Shown one piece after another: positions 44,546 through 54,338 of a stretch of 64,000 nucleotides of DNA. The notes beneath the pieces are model-generated. The model was not told the origin of the DNA. It did not search any database and was given only the letters and a program-made list of their open reading frames with translations. The DNA comes from Balneolaceae bacterium (GTDB taxonomy: Bacteria; Bacteroidota; Rhodothermia; Balneolales; Balneolaceae), in contig CP030887.1 in the NCBI GenBank assembly GCA_006969905.1, positions 434,001 through 498,000 on the forward strand. Direction: 5' to 3'. The position numbers and the translations under genes are program-made. The first letter of the stretch is position 1. Each line of letters begins with the position of its first letter.

Positions 44546-45421
44546 TTACCTCAAATATTGCCTGAACCAGGACGAAGTACTTTCTACCAACTCCTTGAAT
44601 TGTGGCGGAAAAAATTCTTCTTTGAATGGATGTGCGATCCCAAAAGTGTGGCCTGCTTTGGATATTAAGCAGAGTTCTTTTTCTTTAGCTGAACAATGAA
44701 TATGAAGATGTTCCGAATCAGTATAAGGAACGGTTTCATCTTCCCTTCCGTGGATAAATAAAGAAGGAATACGAATGTCTTTAACTCTCCTGATAGCAAT
44801 CAACCGGTCTGCATTCTTTATGGCATCATCATACAGGGCTTTATCTACCTTCATAATTTGCCCGGTCCGGCTGTTGGGGAACTCTGTGTATCCTTTTTTT
44901 TGCCAATCTGAGACTGCTTGTTCAGAGAAACGCTCTGCATAATCAGCAACTGATGCCCAGGTAACCAGGGCCTGAACAGACTCGTATTCTGCGGCTGCGG
45001 CAACAGCGGTATGCCCACCTCTTGAATGACCTACCAATCCAATAACATCTGTATTAAGTTGAGCATGGCTGTTATTAATAGTGCCGTTCTGAAGCGCTTT
45101 TATTATAAGCCCTACTTCATCCAGGTCTTTAGATAAAGTTGCCTTTTCAAACAAATCAAGCCGGTCCAGCTCAGTCCTTTTTTCGCCAATTCCATTACGG
45201 GAAAAATTTATCGCTACCACACCAAAGCCATTTCTTGCAAGCTCTTCGCAGGCATCAGGAAAGGCTCCCCAATCCTTAAAGCCTTTAAAACCATGTAAGA
45301 AAATAATTACCGGAAATTCTCGGCTAGTTCCACTTATGGGAGCATACAGATCATACCGAACGGGAAGTTTTTCTTCCGTTTGGATACTACCTGACGAAAT
45401 TGAAATGTTTTCAAACTCCAT
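44546..45421 (-). CDS. alpha/beta hydrolase
   Basis: 291 residues, apparently cytoplasmic (no signal). Nucleophile elbow GHSRGGH, Asp in HGREDETVPYTD and His in KAGHTFG complete the triad; oxyanion region IIFLHGFKGFKDWG. It resembles dienelactone-hydrolase/acyl-peptidase-like esterases. Substrate unknown. Two bases after the pseudouridine synthase gene, hence probably in the scpB-rluB transcription unit. Confidence 0.85.
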   Translation of the reverse strand: MEFENISISSGSIQTEEKLPVRYDLYAPISGTSREFPVIIFLHGFKGFKDWGAFPDACEELARNGFGVVAINFSRNGIGEKRTELDRLDLFEKATLSKDLDEVGLIIKALQNGTINNSHAQLNTDVIGLVGHSRGGHTAVAAAAEYESVQALVTWASVADYAERFSEQAVSDWQKKGYTEFPNSRTGQIMKVDKALYDDAIKNADRLIAIRRVKDIRIPSLFIHGREDETVPYTDSEHLHIHCSAKEKELCLISKAGHTFGIAHPFKEEFFPPQFKELVESTSSWFRQYLR

Positions 45422-45423
45422 GT

Positions 45424-46248
45424 TTAGCTCTTCTTAAAGTCCAGTGGTTCCAGCTTTACCAGTTTCCTAAGGTTATTAATTTCTTTTTGTTTTAAAAAAC
45501 GCCAACGCCCCATTTTTACATCTTTCAGGTTTAAACCTGCATACTCAACTCTTTTAAGCCTGGTTACCTCAGTTCCAAAATATTCTACCATTCTTCGTAT
45601 CAAATGGTTCCTGCCTTCAAAAACTGAAATAAGAAATTGCTTTGGTGCATCTACATACCGCTCTACATAATGTCCTTTTGCCGGCCCGTCTTCCAACTCC
45701 ACACCTGCACGTAGTTTTGCTAATTCCTCGTCTGTAAGCATGCGTTGTGATTCAACTTCATAGGTTTTCCTGACTTTATAACTTGGATGCATTAAACGGT
45801 GTGCCAGATCCCCATCATTTGTAAGGATCAATAAACCGGTTGTATTCCGGTCTAATCTGCCAACAGGATATACTCTTGATCCCGTAGCATTCTCTACTTC
45901 ATCCATAACTGTTTTACGGCCTCTGTCATCATCTGTAGTTGTAATAGTATTTCGTGACTTGTTGAGTAACAGGTATGTAAAAGGCTCCAGGGTCAAAGTT
46001 TGTCCGTCTACTGTCACAGTATCTTTTCTTTGTACACTAACCCCTAATTCTTTGACCAATTTACCATTCACATAAACGTTTCCTTCTTCAATAAGTTTGT
46101 CGGCCTCTCTCCTGCTGCAAAGACCTGCATGTGCAATAAACTTGTTTAAGCGTATGCTCTCTGTTTTGCTATAATTCTGATCAACAGGCTTTGCTCCCTC
46201 TTCTTTTTTCCTGGGCTTCTTCTTTTTATGCCTGTTATTGTTTTTCAT
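45424..46248 (-). CDS. rluB: 23S rRNA pseudouridine synthase, RluB/RsuA type
   Basis: 274 residues. A Lys/Arg-rich N-terminus (KKKKPRKKEEGAKP), an S4 RNA-binding domain (RLNKFIAHAGLCSRREADKL, about 32-90) and the catalytic domain with GRLDRNTTGLLILTNDGDLAHRL, where the Asp is the nucleophile. The C-terminal GRNHLIRRMVEYFG motif is typical of the RluB/RluE/RsuA branch. Exact target uridine cannot be read from sequence. It follows scpB by 29 bp, a common pairing. Confidence 0.92.
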   Translation of the reverse strand: MKNNNRHKKKKPRKKEEGAKPVDQNYSKTESIRLNKFIAHAGLCSRREADKLIEEGNVYVNGKLVKELGVSVQRKDTVTVDGQTLTLEPFTYLLLNKSRNTITTTDDDRGRKTVMDEVENATGSRVYPVGRLDRNTTGLLILTNDGDLAHRLMHPSYKVRKTYEVESQRMLTDEELAKLRAGVELEDGPAKGHYVERYVDAPKQFLISVFEGRNHLIRRMVEYFGTEVTRLKRVEYAGLNLKDVKMGRWRFLKQKEINNLRKLVKLEPLDFKKS

Positions 46249-46277
46249 TTTTAGTGAAGCTTTAGAGTTACCGGAAG

Positions 46278-47030
46278 CTATTCCTTTTCCGGCTGAGAGT
46301 TTTCCTGAACAGGAGCTTCATTATTGGGGGACTCGTCATCTGGTGCATATAAATCCTTTTCTATAATCTCTGTTCCTTCCTCTCCTTCTTCATCTATTAT
46401 AAGGGATTGTTCCAGTAATAGTTGACGATGCTCCGCCATATCATCGTCTTTAAGGATTTCTTCTATTTCACGTGGCTTTGGTAATTCGTCCACTGAATTG
46501 ATACCAAAATGTCTTAAAAAGTGCTTTGTAGTTTTGTATAGTAAAGGTTTACCTGGCCCTTCAGCCCTTCCCGATACTTCAACCAGCGCTTTTTCCATTA
46601 ACTGCCGAAGGATATATCCTGAATCTACTCCACGTATTTGATCCACTTCGGGTTTGGTGATAGGCTGCTTGTAGGCTACAATAGCAAGTGACTCAATAGC
46701 TGATTGGGACAACTTTCGATAGGCATTTTCATGCTGAAATACGCTTAACCAATAATGAAATTTTTGCTGGGTAACAAAAGTATAACCCTCTGCAATTTTC
46801 TCAATCCTGAAACTTAGTCCATTTTCATCATACCGGGTATTAAGCTTATCCACGAACTGGCTTACTATTTCTGCGGAAATCTCAATTTGCTCTTCATTGC
46901 CAATAATAATCTCCCTGATCTTCTCTGCTGAAATGGGTTCATCAGCAGCAAAGATCAATGCTTCAATTACCGACGTTAACCGGGTACCATCAATGAATTG
47001 GTAATCGTTCAGCTTTTCACCCATAATCAC
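46278..47030 (-). CDS. scpB: segregation and condensation protein B
   Basis: 250 residues. Two winged-helix domains typical of ScpB: SVIEALIFAADEPISAEKIREII at the N-terminus and LSQSAIESLAIVAYKQPITKPEVDQIRGVDSGYILRQLMEK in the middle. It binds the SMC/ScpA complex and helps chromosome segregation. The C-terminus has an acidic tail (EEGEEGTEIIEKD...). No scpA is adjacent. It starts 4 bp inside the end of the aspartoacylase-like gene. Confidence 0.94.
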   Translation of the reverse strand: MIMGEKLNDYQFIDGTRLTSVIEALIFAADEPISAEKIREIIIGNEEQIEISAEIVSQFVDKLNTRYDENGLSFRIEKIAEGYTFVTQQKFHYWLSVFQHENAYRKLSQSAIESLAIVAYKQPITKPEVDQIRGVDSGYILRQLMEKALVEVSGRAEGPGKPLLYKTTKHFLRHFGINSVDELPKPREIEEILKDDDMAEHRQLLLEQSLIIDEEGEEGTEIIEKDLYAPDDESPNNEAPVQENSQPEKE

Positions 47031-47992
47031 TCAACTGCTTTTACAATAAAAAACCCATCATTTCCCTGTTTCTGGTACAGCGGCATTAAAATAAATCCAT
47101 CATTCTGTGCAAAAACTTTACCATACCTGTCATTTGCAAGCCAGTCTCCTTTTTTTACAGGGTCAAAATTCTGGAAGCCATCTAACATCTCAAAGTCATC
47201 GCCTTCTTCAATAATGTGCTTATACACAAATTGTACTTTATGGGGGTACCCTTCTACTTTGTTCATTAAATAGCTATAGTAATCTCCAAAATGCTCTAAC
47301 CTGTTCGCGGGTACTAATCCGGCAGCAACTAAAAGAACCAATAACCCTGCATATGCATTTTCTTCGGCTTCTTTTGTTTCGTGAGAACCTGTCTCAAAAG
47401 CAAAACCTATATGCCCTGCATCTTCCACATACTCCATTGAGGTACCCACTAAGGCATGTTCAACTCCAAATACTAACGGGATTTTAAGCTGGCTCAACAG
47501 TTCAACATGTCGCTCTTCTCTGGGTGTAATACTAAACATACCGCCCGTACCCGAGAAAGTGTGGATATCAATATAGATTATTTCTTCATCCGGGCTTTCC
47601 AAAACTATAGGATCAAGTATGCATAATAGCTCTTTTAGTTCTGCACGATCCGGGGTTTTAAGGCTTTCAAATGGTGTTCTCCGTACTTTGTCTAAAATGG
47701 AAGTAACCCATAATCGGTTCATGTCTTCTTCAACAAAACGAACATCTTCCAGCAATGCGCTAATGTTCCCTTGCAGCCCTATGAACCTACCAGATATTTC
47801 CTCTTTTAATGGCTCCAGTATATCTATCACCCTTTGAATAGCAACTACACCAGTGGGCTCATTACCATGCATTCCTGCAACAGCTATTATAGTTGGGCCG
47901 TCTTTAGGCCCCCTGATATCACCGACAAAATGTTTGAGAATTCTCTGCGTGTGTTGATCCTGATCCAGATCTTGTTCTAAAATTTCTTTCAA
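47027..47992 (-). CDS. succinylglutamate desuccinylase/aspartoacylase family metallohydrolase
   Basis: 321 residues, M14-like zinc fold. Ligands: AVAGMHGNEPTGVVA (HxxE) and IDIHTFSGTGG (His). No signal peptide, so cytoplasmic. The family removes acyl groups from amino acids (AstE, AspA) or acts on amides. It directly follows the GCS2-CBS gene (stop and start abut) and overlaps scpB by 4 bp. The pairing with an amide-bond-forming ligase suggests a common small-molecule pathway (inference). Confidence 0.87.
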   Translation of the reverse strand: MKEILEQDLDQDQHTQRILKHFVGDIRGPKDGPTIIAVAGMHGNEPTGVVAIQRVIDILEPLKEEISGRFIGLQGNISALLEDVRFVEEDMNRLWVTSILDKVRRTPFESLKTPDRAELKELLCILDPIVLESPDEEIIYIDIHTFSGTGGMFSITPREERHVELLSQLKIPLVFGVEHALVGTSMEYVEDAGHIGFAFETGSHETKEAEENAYAGLLVLLVAAGLVPANRLEHFGDYYSYLMNKVEGYPHKVQFVYKHIIEEGDDFEMLDGFQNFDPVKKGDWLANDRYGKVFAQNDGFILMPLYQKQGNDGFFIVKAVE

Positions 47993-49918
47993 CTATCCGT
48001 CCTTTTCTTCGGCTAATGCTTTTAACAACCGCCTCGTAATATTCATAAAATTTCCTTCGGTTATAATACCAACTAATCGGCTATTCTTCACTACCGGAAG
48101 GCATCCAATTTCTTTTTCCTGCATAAGCTTCATAGCCTCCATTATGGAAGCCTCAGGGTGTACGGTTACAGGGTTTGAGATCATAATTTCTTCAAGGGTA
48201 TTTATTTGTACACTATTATCTCCGCTTAATATTTTTGAATACTCGCGTGTTACCATTCTCATGGAAACCAAACCGATTAAATGCTTATTGTCATCTTCAA
48301 TAGGAACGTACCTGATTTTTCGCCAGTCCATGAGATTAGCAGCAAATTCGATCAAGTCATCTTTACGGGCCGTAAACAAATCCGTAGTCATGAATTCCTC
48401 AACCAAAAGGCTTGAGGGTTTTCCAAAACCTAGCTCTTCAATTTTGGCTAAGCCCCATCTATGTACAGGTTCTCCTTTTTTCTGATTCTTGATCATAGAT
48501 TTTGTTATTGCTGAAAGTGTCTGTTCACGATTACTGTCTTTTATCAAAGTGCCATACGACTTAACTGCCCAATATGAACCTGTTTGCGCTTTTTGCACGC
48601 GCTCTTCAATTACAGAAAGATAAGTATCAATATCTGATGTATTGATATCGGCTTTTCCTAAACCAGCCCGTGCAATAGGGAGTAGTTCTTCCAGTATTAA
48701 ATTTTTGGCAGATGTTTTTCGATCATTTGTCCAAACAAACTTGGTGTCCATCCCTAATTTTGAAGCAGCAAAAAAGTTCATTTTTGCTTCGTCAAAATCC
48801 AGCTCTTTAGTTATATCAGGATAAGTATCTTCAAATCCATTCATAAGGCCAAGCCAAAATGCTGTATTTGCCATCTCATCTACTACTGTTGGGCCTGAAG
48901 GAAATACCCTGTTCTCAATTCGTAAGTGTGGCTTGCCTCCTCCAACACCATAGCAGGGACGATTCCACCGGTAAACCGTACCGTTATGTATCTGCAATGC
49001 ATTAAGGCTTGGAGCTTTTCCGGATTTCATCATTTCCTCAACGTCCTCAACCACATCTGAACTAAGGAGTACCCGGTAGCGGGAAATATCTTCTTTATAA
49101 ATATCCAGGATACTGTTCTTGAGCCAGCCGTTTCCGAAAGTAACCCTTGGGCTGCTGTCCCTGAGATGATCTCCTACTGAACGGGTATCCACAGATTGGT
49201 GGAACAGGGCAATCCTGGTTTCGGCCCATAATCTTTTCCCAAAAAGAAACGGTGAGTTCACTGCACTTGCCAATACCGGAGCTGAAATTGCCTGGGCTAC
49301 ATTATATTTTGATACAAACTCGTCAGGTGTAACCTGCAAATGAACCTGGTAACCTGTATTGCATCCTTCTAAAAGCGGGGTGTCGAATTTCATCAAAAGC
49401 TCATCCATACCCTGTATGCGAAGTTCGTACTCTTTTCCGCGAAGATTATCGATGGCATCACAAAGCGCTTTGTAACGAGGAATAGGGGTCAGATTTTCGA
49501 TCTCAACATCCGACTTACGGACAGTAGGAATAATACCTGTTAACAAAATATCCCCGCCCAACTCTGCAACTTTTTCCCGCACATACTCAACTTCATTTTG
49601 CAGATTCTGCTCCATAACAGATAAACAGTTTCCTGTAAATTCAAGAGGTTCCAGGTTTATTTCGAGATTAAAAAGAGCTAGTTCAGTAGTATAGTTTCCG
49701 TCACCCAAGGCTTCCATTACTTCCATCGCCTTGGTCATGGGTTTGGCATTTTGATCAATAAGGCATAATTCTTGTTCTGCTCCAATACGGGTAATGCCTG
49801 TTTCAAACCACTCTTCATCCAGCATTTTTTGTAATGCACGCAGATCACGAAGCACTCGTTTCATAAAATTCTGTACTTCTTCGTTACTTTTTGCAAGCTT
49901 TACCCGTTCTTCACCCAT
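47993..49918 (-). CDS. GCS2-family carboxylate-amine ligase fused to a CBS pair
   Basis: 641 residues. The first about 480 match the glutamate-cysteine-ligase 2 (YbdK) type: FETGITRIGAEQELCLID, YTTELALFNLEINLEPLEF, CNTGYQVHLQV and RIENRVFPSGPTVVDEMAN. Two CBS domains follow (about 505-640; VEEFMTTDLFTARKDD, EEIMISNPVTVHPEASIMEAM), which usually bind adenine nucleotides and regulate activity. It could be a glutathione- or gamma-glutamyl-type ligase, but the fusion argues for a distinct regulated enzyme. Upstream gene is priA by 64 bp. Confidence 0.85.
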   Translation of the reverse strand: MGEERVKLAKSNEEVQNFMKRVLRDLRALQKMLDEEWFETGITRIGAEQELCLIDQNAKPMTKAMEVMEALGDGNYTTELALFNLEINLEPLEFTGNCLSVMEQNLQNEVEYVREKVAELGGDILLTGIIPTVRKSDVEIENLTPIPRYKALCDAIDNLRGKEYELRIQGMDELLMKFDTPLLEGCNTGYQVHLQVTPDEFVSKYNVAQAISAPVLASAVNSPFLFGKRLWAETRIALFHQSVDTRSVGDHLRDSSPRVTFGNGWLKNSILDIYKEDISRYRVLLSSDVVEDVEEMMKSGKAPSLNALQIHNGTVYRWNRPCYGVGGGKPHLRIENRVFPSGPTVVDEMANTAFWLGLMNGFEDTYPDITKELDFDEAKMNFFAASKLGMDTKFVWTNDRKTSAKNLILEELLPIARAGLGKADINTSDIDTYLSVIEERVQKAQTGSYWAVKSYGTLIKDSNREQTLSAITKSMIKNQKKGEPVHRWGLAKIEELGFGKPSSLLVEEFMTTDLFTARKDDLIEFAANLMDWRKIRYVPIEDDNKHLIGLVSMRMVTREYSKILSGDNSVQINTLEEIMISNPVTVHPEASIMEAMKLMQEKEIGCLPVVKNSRLVGIITEGNFMNITRRLLKALAEEKDG

Positions 49919-49982
49919 GTATCTTTCTTTAATAAATGGTTACCCCTATAAATACTTACTTTATTAAGCCTATTGCAAATTT

Positions 49983-52418
49983 TTAACGTACGGCATCAAC
50001 ATTAATATTTAACCTGATAGTACTCTTGCCGCTACTGCTTTTTGAGTTATATACTTCGAGAATTTTTTGCAGCAATCCTTCAATGTAATTTTCTGCTTTT
50101 TCAGGACTTATTTTCAGGAGTACCTCCCAATAATAATTCCGGTTTATCCAGGCAATGGGTGACGGTGACGGACCTAAAACTTCTCCTTCCGGCAATACCA
50201 TCCCGATACTTTTTCTCAAACTTTGTGCTTCTTTTTCGACCTCAAAGTTTTTAGCACCTTTCATAACAAATTTTATAAGCCGTGAGTAAGGAGGATAGTT
50301 AAGCGGTTTTCTGAAGCCCATTTCTTCCTTAGAAAAACCTATATGATCATGATTTCTCGAGTACTGAATTGCAGAGTTTTCCGGTTGCATGGTTTGAATG
50401 AAAACCGTTCCGGGTTTTTTACCCCGACCAGATCGCCCTGCTACCTGGCTTAACAATTGGTACATTCTTTCTGTTGACTGAAAAGAAGGGAATGCCAATT
50501 CAGTGTCTGCGTCAATAACACCAACTACCGTAACATTTGGGAAATCGAGACCTTTAGCCACCAACTGTGTTCCTACCATGATATCAGCCTCCCCCCTACC
50601 AAAAACAGACAGTATCTTTTCATGTGAACCTTTTCGAGTAGTAGAATCTCTGTCAAAGCGTATTATTTTGGCAGGTGGAAATAGCTTTTCAATTTCTTCC
50701 TCGATTTTTTGCGTTCCGGAACCTTTGATCACAAGCTCAGATGAGCCACATTCTTCACAAATTATATCTGATTTCCTCGCATAGCCGGAATAATGACACA
50801 TCAGTATATTCTTTTTCTTGTGATACGTCAGGCTCACCGAACACTCAGGGCTTTGGGGAATATGACCACAGCTTTTACACTGTATGTAATTCCCAAAACC
50901 TCTTCTGTTCAAGAGCAATATAACCTGCTCTTTTTTTGAAAGTGCTTCTTCCATTGCGTTATAAAGTGGTACAGTTAGCGGACCTCTCATCGCATTTTTA
51001 TATTGCTTAAGGTCTGTAATATGTACTGCAGGAAGAGTTGCATCGGAATGGCGTTCCTTAAGCTCCAGTAATTCAACTTTTCCTCTCGCTGCCATATGTA
51101 GTGCCTGCATACTCGGTGTGGCTGATCCCATTATGACCACAGCATTACTAAGTTTTGCCCTCACAATAGCTGTTTCCCTTGCATGGTATCTCGGAGCAGG
51201 ATCTTCCTGTTTATAAGAACCGTCATGCTCCTCGTCAAGTATGATAAGCCCTAGATTCTTTACTGGTGCAAAAACTGCCGATCTTGGCCCGATGGCTATG
51301 CTCTTTTTCCCAGACTCCAAATCATTCCATGCATTTAGTCGCTCCCTGTTAGACAAACGGCTATGCAGGATTGCGATCTCTTCACCAAATATTTTATAAA
51401 AACGGGCAACTGTTTGCGGAGTAAGTGCTATTTCAGGAACCAGTACAATTCCACCCTTTTTGGATTCAAGTACTTTCTTTAATGCATGGATATAAACCTC
51501 GGTTTTACCACTACCCGTAATGCCATAAAGCAAAAAGCTTTTGAAATCCTTTCTATTAATAGCTTTATCTACGGGCTGAAAGACTCCTTCTTGTTCTTCA
51601 TTTAGTTTTTTGATCGAGTTTGGATCATATTCTAAATCATATTTTCCAGGAATTACTTCCATTTCGATAGCTCGAATCCATCCTTCTTCTTTGAGCTTTT
51701 TAATAGAATAAGTACTTGCCAGTTCAGTTTCTTTTAGCTCAGAATTTCTTGTGGGCATACCTTTTTTGGTAAATAACTGCAGCAACTGAATCCACTTGGC
51801 ATCAACTACTTGCCTGGCTAAAAACGAACACGCCTTTTCTCTTGATTTATCTTCAGCCCAATCCCAGGCTCTTTCTGTCTTTGCCCTGGTTTTAATATCC
51901 GGCTGTTCCCATACCTCGAGTATTCCTCTTTTCAGTAACTCTTCAAACACTTTATTAAAAGAGGTTCCCTTCCACATCATCTTTGCATCCTTTAAAGTAA
52001 GAGCGGGACCTTTTGTAAGGGACTCAATAACCTCTCTTTCATCTTTACCCAGGCTTTTTTGTTCTACTTCTTCTTTAAGCCGAATATATTTTTGAGAAAT
52101 AAAATTGAGGCCTGCCGGTAGTGCAGCCTGGATTACCTCTCCCCAGCTACAAAAATAAAACTGGTGTATCCATTTTGTGAGGGCTAGCATTTCAGAGCTT
52201 AGGATGGGTTTTACATCTAAAACCTTTTGAACTGAACGGGTTTTGAACTCTGGTTTTTTATCATGGACATCAACAACCACACCGATTGCATAGTGGCTTC
52301 GGAAAGGAACCCAAACCCTCATTCCCTCTTGTACTTCCGGATAGTCTTTTTCATCTACCTGGTAAGTAAAAAGAGTACGAACAGCCGTTGGAAAAACTAT
52401 CTCTGCATAAATAGGCAA
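49983..52418 (-). CDS. priA: primosomal protein N' (PriA helicase) with a degenerate zinc site
   Basis: 811-residue replication-restart helicase. Walker A LLYGITGSGKTEVYIH, DEEH box ILDEEHDGSYK, motif III GSATPS and C-terminal motifs VGTQLVAKGLDFPNV and QVAGRSGRG are intact. The zinc region shows the spacing C514, C517, S523, C526, C541, S544, C554, C557: two of the eight usual cysteines are serine, both in what corresponds to the second zinc site of E. coli PriA. This site is therefore likely lost or altered. The codons AGC and TCC are clear in the sequence. Confidence 0.95.
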   Translation of the reverse strand: MPIYAEIVFPTAVRTLFTYQVDEKDYPEVQEGMRVWVPFRSHYAIGVVVDVHDKKPEFKTRSVQKVLDVKPILSSEMLALTKWIHQFYFCSWGEVIQAALPAGLNFISQKYIRLKEEVEQKSLGKDEREVIESLTKGPALTLKDAKMMWKGTSFNKVFEELLKRGILEVWEQPDIKTRAKTERAWDWAEDKSREKACSFLARQVVDAKWIQLLQLFTKKGMPTRNSELKETELASTYSIKKLKEEGWIRAIEMEVIPGKYDLEYDPNSIKKLNEEQEGVFQPVDKAINRKDFKSFLLYGITGSGKTEVYIHALKKVLESKKGGIVLVPEIALTPQTVARFYKIFGEEIAILHSRLSNRERLNAWNDLESGKKSIAIGPRSAVFAPVKNLGLIILDEEHDGSYKQEDPAPRYHARETAIVRAKLSNAVVIMGSATPSMQALHMAARGKVELLELKERHSDATLPAVHITDLKQYKNAMRGPLTVPLYNAMEEALSKKEQVILLLNRRGFGNYIQCKSCGHIPQSPECSVSLTYHKKKNILMCHYSGYARKSDIICEECGSSELVIKGSGTQKIEEEIEKLFPPAKIIRFDRDSTTRKGSHEKILSVFGRGEADIMVGTQLVAKGLDFPNVTVVGVIDADTELAFPSFQSTERMYQLLSQVAGRSGRGKKPGTVFIQTMQPENSAIQYSRNHDHIGFSKEEMGFRKPLNYPPYSRLIKFVMKGAKNFEVEKEAQSLRKSIGMVLPEGEVLGPSPSPIAWINRNYYWEVLLKISPEKAENYIEGLLQKILEVYNSKSSSGKSTIRLNINVDAVR

Positions 52419-52490
52419 TGTAATGACCCGCTTGAATTACAGTTAAGAAGGATAAAAGCTTATCCATTTATCAAGCTGAAATCAACTCTA

Positions 52491-52583
52491 TTAAAGAGTA
52501 ATCAATAAATAAAGTATGATTATAAAAACCGGAAGTGCGAATACCAGTCCGCTTGGCCAATATGTAGAAGAGTTTTTTTTCAT
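52491..52583 (-). CDS. 30-residue single-pass membrane peptide
   Basis: ATG 52583 to TAA 52491-52493, in the gap between comM and priA. The product begins MKKNSSTYWPSGLVFALPVF and then has a hydrophobic tail of Ile/Leu ending ITL. A strong GGAGG lies five to six bases before the ATG, unusual in this genome and good evidence of translation. It would be a membrane peptide with an N-terminal positive cap. No family recognised. Confidence 0.65.
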   Translation of the reverse strand: MKKNSSTYWPSGLVFALPVFIIILYLLITL

Positions 52584-52707
52584 AATTGCCTCCAACTGTT
52601 TTATATACTACACCTGATAAGGCTTGTTCCACTAATCAACAGGTTAATACAAATCAAGAGTTTTGCACACTGCATATTCATGTTATGAATAGAGTTTATG
52701 TTTGTTA

Positions 52708-54249
52708 CTAACCTAACCACCCTTCTCTATCCAAACTTCTGTATTGAATAGCTTCAGCAATGTGATGAGATGATATATTTTCTGACTTATCCAGATCAGC
52801 GATAGTTCTTCCTACTTTTAAGATTCGATCATAAGCTCTTGCAGACAATCCCAAAGAAGTAATCGCTTTTTTAAGAATCCCTGAACTTGCATCATCCAGC
52901 TGGCATACTTTCCGTACTTGCCTTGTATTCATCTGAGCATTGCTATACACTCCTTTTACTCCCATGAATCTTTGGGACTGAATTTCCCGTGCTTCTATTA
53001 CTCGTGCCCTAATATCTTTTGAAGATTCCCCTTTTGCTCTACCCGATAACTCATCATAACTCACTTTGTTTACTTCAATGTGTAAATCTATACGATCTAG
53101 TAACGGCCCGCTTATTTTGCTTAGGTATCGTTGCATCTGGAGCGAACTGCTTCCTCCCATTTGATGCGGATCATACCAATCTCCGGTTGGTGACGGATTC
53201 ATAGATGCTACCAGCATCGCCCGGCTGGGATAGGTTACACTCATTCTCGCCCTGGAAATAGAAACAAATCCGTCTTCAAGTGGTTGGCGCATTACTTCCA
53301 AAGCACTTCGTTTAAATTCAGGCAACTCATCCAGGAAAAGTACTCCGTTATGTGCCATCGAAATCTCTCCCGGCATGGGCACACTCCCTCCTCCAACCAA
53401 AGCAACATCCGATACCGTATGATGAGGAGCGCGAAAGGGGCGGGTTGTAATCAATGCTTTTCCTGAATCCAGTATCCCTGAAACTGAATGTATTTTAGTT
53501 GTCTCCAATGCTTCCTCTAATGTAAGAGGAGGAAGTATGGTTGGGATTCTTCTTGCCATCATGGTTTTCCCCGACCCAGGCGGCCCTACCATAATAACGT
53601 TATGTCCTCCAGCAGCTGCAATCTCAAGTGCCCGTTTTACATTTTCCTGTCCTCGTACATCACTGAAGTCCATTACACTGGCTTTCCCATTCAAAGAAAA
53701 GACACTTGGAACATCAATAGAAAAGGGTTCCATTGATCCCCGGTTTTCCAGCCAATCTTTGACCTGGTTCAAATGATCAAAGGCGAATACTTCCAAGCCT
53801 TCAACAACTGCGGCCTCCGGCCCATTTTCTTTAGGAACAACCAGGTATTTAAATCCTTTTTTCTGTGCCTCCACTGCAACAGGCAATACTCCTTTTATAG
53901 GTCGTATCTGCCCGTCCAATGAAAGCTCTCCCATCATTACCGTTTCCTCAAGCTTTTGAGTATACAATTGACCGGACATTCTCAGCAAACCAACAGCAAT
54001 GGGTAGATCAAAGGCATTACCTTCTTTTGGAAGATCTGCAGGTGCAAGATTTACCGTAATTCTGCCTAGCGGATAGTACGAACCTGTATTTCTTATGGCA
54101 GCTTCAACCCTATCCCTCGACTCCGAAACTGCCCTGTCCGGTAAACCTACCAGGAAAAATTTCACCATCCCATTAGTGTGATGGGTTTCTACATCTATGA
54201 TACGAGCATCAACACCAACGGTAGATGCACAATAAACTCTGGCTAACAT
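52708..54249 (-). CDS. comM: YifB/ComM family Mg-chelatase-like AAA+ ATPase
   Basis: 513 residues. N-terminal Lon-like ChlI domain (VEAAIRNTGSYYPLGRITVNLAPADLPKEG), AAA+ core with Walker A IMVGPPGSGKTMMARRIP, Walker B GVLFLDELPEF, and a C-terminal Mg_chelatase_C with RIDLHIEV and SGRAKGESS. ComM is a hexameric helicase that promotes branch migration in natural transformation. Other competence genes are not in the window. Divergent from the DUF4342 gene. Confidence 0.95.
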   Translation of the reverse strand: MLARVYCASTVGVDARIIDVETHHTNGMVKFFLVGLPDRAVSESRDRVEAAIRNTGSYYPLGRITVNLAPADLPKEGNAFDLPIAVGLLRMSGQLYTQKLEETVMMGELSLDGQIRPIKGVLPVAVEAQKKGFKYLVVPKENGPEAAVVEGLEVFAFDHLNQVKDWLENRGSMEPFSIDVPSVFSLNGKASVMDFSDVRGQENVKRALEIAAAGGHNVIMVGPPGSGKTMMARRIPTILPPLTLEEALETTKIHSVSGILDSGKALITTRPFRAPHHTVSDVALVGGGSVPMPGEISMAHNGVLFLDELPEFKRSALEVMRQPLEDGFVSISRARMSVTYPSRAMLVASMNPSPTGDWYDPHQMGGSSSLQMQRYLSKISGPLLDRIDLHIEVNKVSYDELSGRAKGESSKDIRARVIEAREIQSQRFMGVKGVYSNAQMNTRQVRKVCQLDDASSGILKKAITSLGLSARAYDRILKVGRTIADLDKSENISSHHIAEAIQYRSLDREGWLG

Positions 54250-54338
54250 TTTATTTCCGAATCTTTTTTATTTGCTTTGCGTAGTTAGACCTTGCCGGAG
54301 GAGACTCCTTACAAAAATTTCCATAAATTGCACATATC

